NCBI GenBank assembly: GCA_027596945.1 | Contig: JADGJH010001437.1 | Coordinates: forward strand, 1 to 10,014 | Reading direction: 5' to 3' | Length of the DNA: 10,014 nucleotides | From: Physocladia obscura | Taxonomy: Eukaryota; Chytridiomycota; Chytridiomycetes; Chytridiales; Chytriomycetaceae | Shown: piece by piece, positions 1-8,000 of the stretch | Layout of the letters: each line of letters opens with the position of its first letter | Position numbering within the stretch: the first letter of the stretch is position 1 | Notes under the pieces: generated by a model | The model's input: only the letters and a program-made list of their open reading frames with translations | Database searches by the model: none | Told to the model about the DNA's origin: nothing | Position numbers and translations under genes: made by a program

Positions 1-80
1 GTGTAGAACTCTCATTCTTCACTCTGTTCAGATTTCGAGGATAAAAATTCCAATTTCTTTTACTTTTGCGTTTTATTGTA
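1..80 (-). other. 3' flank / UTR of gene 1
   Basis: This is the stretch downstream of the gene 1 stop codon, AT-rich on the coding (minus) strand. An AATAAA hexamer (plus-strand TTTATT at 72-77) begins only a few bases after the stop at 81-83. I see no other gene in it. The far end runs off the window, so a neighbouring gene to the left cannot be judged. Confidence 0.5.
72..77 (-). terminator. Candidate poly(A) signal AATAAA for gene 1
   Basis: An exact AATAAA on the minus strand lies within 10 nt of the gene 1 stop codon. It supports that stop as the real gene end rather than an intron. Poly(A) signals are degenerate in many fungi and protists, so this is suggestive only. Confidence 0.4.
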
Positions 81-2021
81 TCAAATTGCAGCCCTGCTGG
101 AATCGGCGTCACTGCCACCACTACCGCTACCACCAACAGCAGAGTTGGTTTTACCACCACCGCGATTGCCACCATTTCCACCAGAATCTCCACCGCCACT
201 GGTGCCACCAACAATTGCACACCAGCTGTTGATCCCAGGGACAAGTGCTACACTGCGAAACACATTGCAAAATTCTTTTACATTAGGACCAAGATAAAAC
301 ATGACAAAAGACTCAAACGGTGGCTGGACACTGGCAGTAAGCGGTGGTGCGCTTATTTTCATTGTTGCTAAAAGGTCCGGCTCCATAGCAGCCGAAGTAG
401 GTACATTAATGGAAGAGCCTCCGGCCGTGGTGGCAAGCGGCAAAGATATAGGTGCTGATGGTGTGCGTTTTTGACGTTTTGCAGATGAAGCCAATGTTTG
501 TGATGGTGTGGAGGACACATTGGAGTCCTGAAGCTCTGGAGATGAATCATTTTGTTTAATGATTGAATTTGATATGGGAATTTCTATGGGAGCAGGCGGG
601 CTTGTGTGTCGAAGTATACAATACGGATGCTGAAGAATCGGTGAGAACCAATCAGCTCCAAATTCTGCGCGAAGAAGAAAGACACCCTATTTTTCCAAAC
701 ACAATTAATTTAACTTCAAGAATAAAAACCACATTTAATTTAATAATTTTTTTACCTCTGCGAATTCACGGTCAGCGAATTTTGTGAAAATAATTCGCAG
801 CAGGTGCTCCAATCCGCCCTCGAATACGGATGAGTCTCCAACTGTTGGTGGAACTGAATATATGTCTCGGGTTGTGATTGGTCGCACATTTGTCAAATTC
901 GACCATATTCTTCCTGCCCACATTTTGTTTTCGGCTGTCTGAAAGTCTTCAACACTCTGCATTACCATATCAAATTGGTTTCCAAGTACAATTTGTTTTG
1001 ACAATTCATATATCAAATGTTCGTTGAATGGTAGAGTGTTATTGTTGATTTGATGAATCGAATGTGCAATATTTGTTTGGTAAGTATCAGAGAGAGAAAT
1101 TTCGATTTTGTCCTCTTCATATTTTGTCGCTTCAGATTCTTCAGTGGTTTGACTGGGCCCACTACGACTGGGTGCTTTGACGCCACGAAGATTATTTTTG
1201 TCGAGATATGATTCTAAGTGGAGATTTGCTTGGCAAAATGAACAAAAACAAACGAGAAAAAATTTACCAAGAAACGCAGTTGTGATAACACCTGAAGGTG
1301 CTTGCCGACATACATCCATCCATACTTCGACCAATTTCTTTGTGGGAACTTTGGATAGCAGCTGGCAATGGCTTTGATACATGGGTGGATGAAATCCTTC
1401 AGGAATTTTGTTTGCTATTTCCATATATATGCGGTAAGATATGATGTACTCGTACGTTGTACTTTTCGAGAATCCTGCGTAGACAGTGGTAATTGAATAA
1501 TTGCATTCGCATAAAACTGAATGTGAAACGAACCCAGATTCGCTTTTGTCCATTCAAGAAACTCTTTTTGCGTTTTCATAAGCTTGTCCTCTATGGTTTT
1601 AATTTTGAGCAACGCATTAGTGAATATTTTAATGGTTATGGGAACGCATGCCGTAATATAGCTTGTGTAGCGTCTGGCCAATGACGACGAACGAGCTGAC
1701 CTAAATTACAGAAATGTCCGATCAGACACAACATCATCACTAAAAAAATGCAGCACCTGAGTAGCTGCGGATTCCTTTAAAATTGCTTCCTTATGGTCTT
1801 GTAGAACCGAAAGACCTGTGTGAGCGAGCACAAACGCTTAGTTGTTCATTCATGTATTAGATATTCGCGCTACAGTTCGCATTGGCGCGATCGCATGTGC
1901 GAATCCATGGTAAAAAAAGTAGGAAACGTAGAATAGCGATTTAGAGCGTACCGGCGCCAGGGTCATTGTCCAAATTCTGCTGCTGGACCACGTTTTTGAT
2001 GTTTATAGCTGTTTCCGCCAT
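81..2021 (-). CDS. Uncharacterised helical protein with Gly/Ser tail (weakly symplekin/Pta1-like N-terminus), spliced
   Basis: Proposed exons (plus-strand coordinates, read right to left): 2021-1952, 1815-1710, 1673-1534, 1474-1268, 1213-756, 686-81. They join in frame to 528 codons plus TGA. The start ATG (2021-2019) is followed by MAETAINIK and has A at -3. Residues 24-170 are rich in Leu, Ile and Lys and look like helical repeats. In the N-terminal symplekin/Pta1 (CPSF scaffold) region I see a loose, possibly chance, match. Next come an acidic Ser/Glu linker, a second hydrophobic segment (around positions 1050-750), a basic AKRQKR patch (near 470) that could be a nuclear signal, and a Gly/Ser-rich tail. 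True symplekin is about twice as long, so if related this is a short form. Introns 2 (36 nt) and 4 (54 nt, stop-free) are the weakest calls. Gene existence is fairly sure; family is not. Confidence 0.6.
84..210 (-). repeat. Gly/Ser-rich low-complexity C-terminus of gene 1
   Basis: The coding strand has runs of GGT/GGC/AGT codons. They give a tail with GGT, GGGDSGG, GGNRGGG and GGSGSGG blocks. On the plus strand it appears as an imperfect CCA/CCG trinucleotide repeat. Such tails are flexible and often gain or lose repeat units by slippage. No specific function can be read from it. Confidence 0.7.
1214..1267 (-). other. Probable 54-nt in-frame intron in gene 1
   Basis: On the minus strand this begins GTAAATTTTTTC and ends CCACTTAG. 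It is a multiple of three and contains no stop in frame, so the frame is open either way. If translated it would insert a Cys/Phe-rich peptide (around KFFLVCFCSFC) unlike the flanking protein, which favours an intron. Confidence 0.55.
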
Positions 2022-2043
2022 TTCAGGTGAAATCTCACAAAAA
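1816..2043. promoter_or_regulatory. Shared divergent 5' control region of gene 1 and TAF2 fusion gene
   Basis: The gene 1 ATG (2021-2019, minus) and the gene 2 ATG (2044, plus) face away from each other with 22 bp between them. Upstream of gene 2 lies gene 1 exon 1 (1952-2021), then gene 1 intron 1 (1816-1951). That intron is 136 nt, about twice the usual length here. It contains an ATTGG (inverted CCAAT) at 1881-1885, a GCGATCGC palindrome at 1887-1894 and a 6-bp inverted repeat TTCGCA/TGCGAA at 1876-1881/1898-1903. A regulatory role is inferred from position. I see no convincing TATA box. Confidence 0.45.
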
Positions 2044-5000
2044 ATGAACGTGGAAAAGGACGGCAAGGACAAAGAAAACAAGGAGAAGGAGAAGGAAAAA
2101 GACAAGGACAAAGAGCGCGAAGTAACGCAAACACAAACTGCGCAGTCTGTTGCGCTGCGCGTCGATTTTGAGCAGCGGCGCATTCTGGTTTGTTTTGTTG
2201 ATTCTTGCCATAATGGAAATATCCTCAGGTATCCTTATCAACGGTGCTTCACCAAATAGGGCGCCACTACTTTGACATTTTCGGTCCCTGAAATCTCCGC
2301 AATTCCGGCTGTAGTGCGGCTCAATAGTCGTGGCTGTGGTGGACGTCTTTTTTCAGTTTCTTCAAGCATCCTCATTCTAAAACGTTTTGATCCAAATTAT
2401 TATATCTAGATATCCGTCGTATCACAGCAAACACTGTTCCGACATCTTTTGTGCTTAATCCGTCTTCGCTCTTGCTCTCTTCCAACTCAATTTCACCACA
2501 TGCTGCTCCAGAATTTCGTGAAAAATGGCTTGCAGCGCTTCCAGCAGCAGATGAGGGTGAACTTGCAATAACCATGCCATCAGAAGTAATATCATCTCGT
2601 CAGGCCTCTCTCACAATTCGAATTGAATACGAAATCTCAAATCCAACATTGGGAATCCATTTTGTATTTCCTGAACCTGGCCTATCAGCAACGGTAAGGG
2701 TAAATAGGGCTGAGTTGCGATTTAATTCGGGAAAAAATGCCCCAGAAAACGCCGTATCTATATACCAGTAATCTGATGAAAAGTGCTAGATTTTGGACTC
2801 CGTGCATTGACAATCCTCAGCATAAAACCAGCTGGACAGTTGAAATTCACTCACCCGCAACATTTCCTGCACCGCTGATTCCCGCGAGTGCAAATTTATC
2901 AAAACGAAAAAGAGTTGCCGCTTCCCGTCCACGACAGGTCATGGCCCAGGCTAATGGGTCTCTAGTTTACTGCGGTTTGGACCTCGCAGATGAATCCTGG
3001 AAAATTTCTCGATATTTTTTTGATGGATCAATCTGTGCAAGTGGAATTTTGATTGTAGTCGGGGTTTTTGAATATTACCGATTTGACCAAATAATTTCTA
3101 CAGTCATGAAAGAAACCGTTGACAATATGAATTCTCCCAATGAATTTGCAATTCCTAGTAATAAAGTTCCTGATGAAGAAAATTCTGACGATGACAAGGA
3201 CGATGACAAGGCTGAAAAAGATTCTTCTGTTTTGCAAAGTTCAAATTTAAAAAATGGCGTTCTATGCGAAGTGTTTTTTCCAGAGGGATTCAAATTAGAA
3301 GTTCAGGCAACTGTTGACTTTCTACCACACGCAATGGAATTTTACGAGCAATATACGGGTCTGTCATACCCGTTTCCATCGTTAAAACTTATTTTTGTGC
3401 ACGAATGTGTTAATCCGATTTTCATTGGGGCTGGTATTGTTATTTTGAGGTACTGTTTCTGAAAATTTTTTTATTGGAGCTAAAATTTTGAGATATCATC
3501 AGTTCGCATTTTCTAATTGATGAAGATGATATTGAAAATGTCTATGATTCTCGTAAACGGTTTGCAATCATTCTTGCTTCACAATGGTTTGGGCAATATA
3601 TGACTCACAGAAACTGGACCGATGTATGGCTAACTCTGGGACTGTCGAAATATATTGCTGGGCAATTTGTTCGAAAATTACTGGGAAATAATGAATATCG
3701 ATATCGGCTAGATGATGTATGTTTTTGCTCTCTTCTTGAATTTTGAAACAAAAATAATAAACAGGACATGAAGCGATGTGCTGCGATGGATGTTGGGCAG
3801 TTACCATTATGTCCAGCATTTTTACTTGCAGAAGGAACAAGTGCCGATGCTGCTGATCCGTTGCTTGCTCGATATTTTTATCCTGACGATGAAGAAGACT
3901 CTTTAAGAACGGAGTTTTTGTCCCTAAAAGCGCCGTTAATTATTGGAATGCTTGATCAAAGGCAAGTTTTATTTTGTGTGCGGATTTGTTACTCATACCA
4001 AAACTAGGTTGGGCAAAGGAAATTTGCCAAAAGTGGTTAATAAAATCATGATTGCGACAATGTCTGGGGAGTTGGAGAATGGCCTAAGTACAAATCACTT
4101 TTTTAAAGTCTGTCGAAAAATCAGCGCTAACGTTGAGCTGAGAAGTTTTGCTGATCAATGGATTTTTGGAAGCGGTAAACTTAGAAATTTTAAGCTTGGA
4201 ATTCCTTTTTTTGAGAATAATTATTTAGGATGTCCAAAGTTTTTGCTGCAGTTTAAGTTTAGCAGAAAAAAACTCGTTGTTGAAATCACAATTCAACAAG
4301 ACAACACAAACAAAAACCATCCAACAGCTACCAAGAAATTTACGGTTAGCCAATTAAAATAATGTGGCACATTCTTTCATTAACACACTATACGATGTAG
4401 GGACCCTTCGTTGTTCGTGTGCATGAGCCAAAGGGGACGGCATACTCACATCAAATATTCATTGATGAAATGGAAAAAGTTGTTGAGATTCCGTATCACA
4501 CAAAGTACAAACGCGCAGGACAAAAGCTTAAAAAACTACAAAAAATGGGCATCATGACAGAAGAAAATGACAATGAAGAGGAAGAATTCCGGGAAGAATT
4601 TCAAGCTCCGGAAAAGGGGAAACCTGATTTGGACCAATTTGATCGACGATCACTTGATTGGATTCGTTGGGATCCTGATTGTGACTGGCTTTGTCTCAAA
4701 GTGCATGATCAGCTGAGAAGTATGTGGATTGAGCAATTAAACAGAGATAATGATGTGGTTGCTCATCATGAGGCTATTGTGCGTTTGGGAACGCTACCTG
4801 ATAATTTATCTACTCTGGCTATTGCTCGAGTTTTACATGATCCCCGTTATTTTTATCGATTACGTATGGATGCTGCATTTGCATTAGCAAAGGTTTGTTT
4901 TATTATTTATCTATTTTGTATGTTTTTGGCTTCACTGTCTTATTGATTTTCAATTACTTTTAGCTTGGTCACGATTCAACTCAGGCGTATTCTGGAGGTG

Positions 5001-8000
5001 TTGGAAGATTAATGAACTATTTTACGGAAAAATATTGTTATCCGAAAACAAGCAAATCAATGATGACTATCCCACGACCAAACGATTTCCACGACATTGC
5101 CGAGTATTTTGTGAAAAAGGTTTGATTTCTTTCTTTTTTATCGCATTTACTCAGCTGTTATTTTAGGCTGTGTGCTCGTCGTTGGTGACCTGCCGCGATG
5201 CAGAAAACAAAGTGCTACAGCCAAACAAAGCAGTGATTCTTAATTTGTTGCAGTTTAACGATAATAGCAAGAATGAGGTTTCTAAATTTTTTTGTGTGCT
5301 TTTATGTTAAATTCTTTCCTGTTTTAGTTTTCCGATGCTTATTACATTGCTAGTCTCATAAATGCTTTATGTCATTCGACCATACACCAAAAACCTCGCG
5401 ATACTCAAATTAAACCTCGAGAAAATAATACTGCTATGTATGAAGGAGTCGTGGAAGTTTTTGACTATTTCGATGATGTCGAAGAAGAGGAAGAAATGGA
5501 TTATCGTACTCCGGCGGAGAAAGAGTTTTTCACAAATGCGCACTCTGAAACGCTCAGATATCTTGCTTTGGATCGATTGGCTGCATCTCATCAGAATGTG
5601 GTTACAAGAGTTTGCTTAAATGTATGTAAATATCCTAAAATAAACAAGGTGTTTCTCATGATAAAAAAATTTCAGGCCATTTTGAAGTGGATGCTTGCAG
5701 GTTTTTTGCCTGTTGACTTGCGTTTCTTTATGAATTATGCTGGGTAAACTATAAAATTATTTTTACTCGGTGGTTCTGTTGCGATATTCTAAAAAATACA
5801 TATCAGATTTGGGAACTTTTTTTCAGTTCGTCTAGCGGCGATTGATGCGTTGTTATTGCTCGATGGCCTTTACACGGACGAAATCTTTGACTATTTGCTG
5901 AAACTTATCGAATCTGACCCTGATAAATACTTTTCGTACCACGTTGCAAAAGAATTATGCAATTTTGCATTGCTAATCAAAAATTTGCATTCGCAAGACC
6001 TGAAATCTAAGAAGCTGCGATCAGCGAAGTATACCTGGTCTGCAATCAAATCTAAAATTGACAAAAATCCTGAGTGGGCAAAATCGATATGGGGAATGCT
6101 TAAGTGAGTGATTTTATGTTTTCATTCCAAATCTTATTTTTTTATAATTAGATCTGATCAGTTGGATTTTCGAACAAAGTCGCATCTTCTTCGTTTTGCT
6201 GAAGTTGTCTACAAAACTGTTCAATCTTCTAATTCTTCCGGAAAGAAAATTGTCATCAAAATGCCGACCCTCTTAATACCTGAAATAGCAGATGGTGTTG
6301 TTCCAGCGAAATCGAGACAGAAAACTTCACAAGCTAGAGCAAAGCCAGCGCCAAAACAGCCGACATTTATGGAGCAATATCCTCCAATTGAAGCAAAATT
6401 TGCCGAAGCAGCAAATTGGGTTTTAACCAATCTTCAAAACCAACCAGCGGCAGCAGCTTTTTTACTTCCTGTGGATGAATCATTTGCACCACTATACTTT
6501 AGTCTTATCAAAAATCCAATGGATCTGAGTGCGATTGCGAAAAAGTTAAACAGTGGGGCATATAAAAACAATTTGCAATTGTTATTCTCTGATGTCTATT
6601 TGATATTTTCGAATTGCTACAAATATAACACTGATGATTCACAAGTTGCAGTCCAAGCTAGAAAACTGGAGTTTTTTTTCACCAATATTTTGAAACCGCG
6701 TGCCTTGGAACATAATCTGGGACCCATAAATACTGCGTATGAAGATGCGGAAGATTTAATGACAGTGGTGGAAATAACGAAAAATCATACTGTCGAATCG
6801 GCAGTTCCTCAAGAATCTGATAAAGGCCCAACTTTAAAATTAACCATATCACGTCAATCTGCTCAACCCGTTGAAAAGGTTGCTTTTGAATTATTCGACC
6901 CTGGCATGCTGAAAATCCCGACTGGCCAAACTACAGTAATCGAATCATCATCTGTACTCAAACTACCTGTTGTAGCGTCAGCAAAAAACTCCTTTTCAGC
7001 TCCACTTAAAATTCGCGAGGCAACTTCTGAGGCTTCAAATATAATTGCACTAACAGCTACGTTGCCGTTGTCGTCAAATTCTGTGAAGCCTTTGCCGATT
7101 TCTACAGCAAACTCGACAGATCCTTCTAAGTCGCGGTCAATACCACCTACAACTTCATTGAATCAAAATAAACTGCTCTCAATTCCGATTGACAATGCTT
7201 CATCAATTACAGTAAAATCTGGTATTCCGAGTGATAAACCGCCACCGAGACTTGTTTTGAAGTCATCATCATTGAAAGTTTCAGTCAAATCCGCAGAATC
7301 TTCGCCTGCGAAACCCGTTGCTGGGCATTCTGTAAAGCCTGTGCCAGAGTCTCGGCCGGTTACACAGCCATTGAAACAATTACCCCAAGCGTCAAAACAG
7401 TTATCATCAGCAGCTGTCTCTGTAACTACGAATACATTGCAAAAGTCTCAAAACCAGATTCCATTGCCAAAATCAGTATTAAAATTGAAGAAAGAGTCTT
7501 TGTCTCCTCCACCAAGTGGGATTCCGAAAAGAAAGTTATCTTTAGATAGTGGTACTGTTGTAAAATCTGTTGTAAAGCCCGAAGCAATGGAAAGTGAAGA
7601 TTATAAGAAATGCAAGAAGATTCATAGGCATTTGCTTGAGAATGACAAGTCTTTCTGGTTTCGTGAACCGGTATGCCCTTTTTTTTGTTTTTTTGTTTGT
7701 TTCTCATTCTAAAAACAAAATTACCCGGAAATTCAGGTTGATCCTATAGCCCTTGGGATTCCAAACTATTTTGACGTCATCAAAGAGCCAATGGATTTGG
7801 GAACATTGAAAACGAAACTGTCAAAGAACTTAATTTTGACCACAAAGGACTTTCGACGCCAAACAGCTTTGATATTCAAAAATGCCATGAAATTTAACCC
7901 CGAAAACACACAAGTCCATCAAGATGCAAAGATATTGTATGATATTCTTAAAACCGAATATAATCACTATTTTGGTGGAGTTGATGGCGAAGGAGGGTGC

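Noticed and set aside
66..371. Plus-strand open frame rich in Thr/Pro
   Set aside because: It is antisense to the Gly/Ser-rich tail of gene 1. Its Thr and Pro content simply mirrors the glycine codons on the other strand.
735..1553. A separate minus-strand gene in this continuous frame
   Set aside because: Its first part is the intron between gene 1 exons 3 and 4 and it ends in the next intron (687-755). Spliced joins on both sides keep the frame, so it is one piece of gene 1.
1707..1712. TAA read as a sense codon (altered genetic code) in gene 1
   Set aside because: The other genes end cleanly at TGA or TAG, TAA codons are confined to introns elsewhere in the window, and a short intron explains this one. 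One case is not enough.
1966..2043. An upstream TAF2 start at 1999 (ATG) or 1966 (TTG)
   Set aside because: Context is poor, the added hydrophobic residues do not resemble a TAF2 N-terminus, and the stretch overlaps gene 1 exon 1. The ATG at 2044 has A at -3.
2035..2241. Minus-strand Ser/Leu/Phe-rich frames opposite TAF2 exon 1
   Set aside because: These are mirror images of the Lys/Glu repeat on the plus strand and have no independent support.
6104..6151. A gene boundary between TAF2 and a separate bromodomain gene
   Set aside because: GTGAGT..TTAG here is a normal 48-nt intron. The sequence after it still looks like TAF2 and continues without a break into bromodomain 1.
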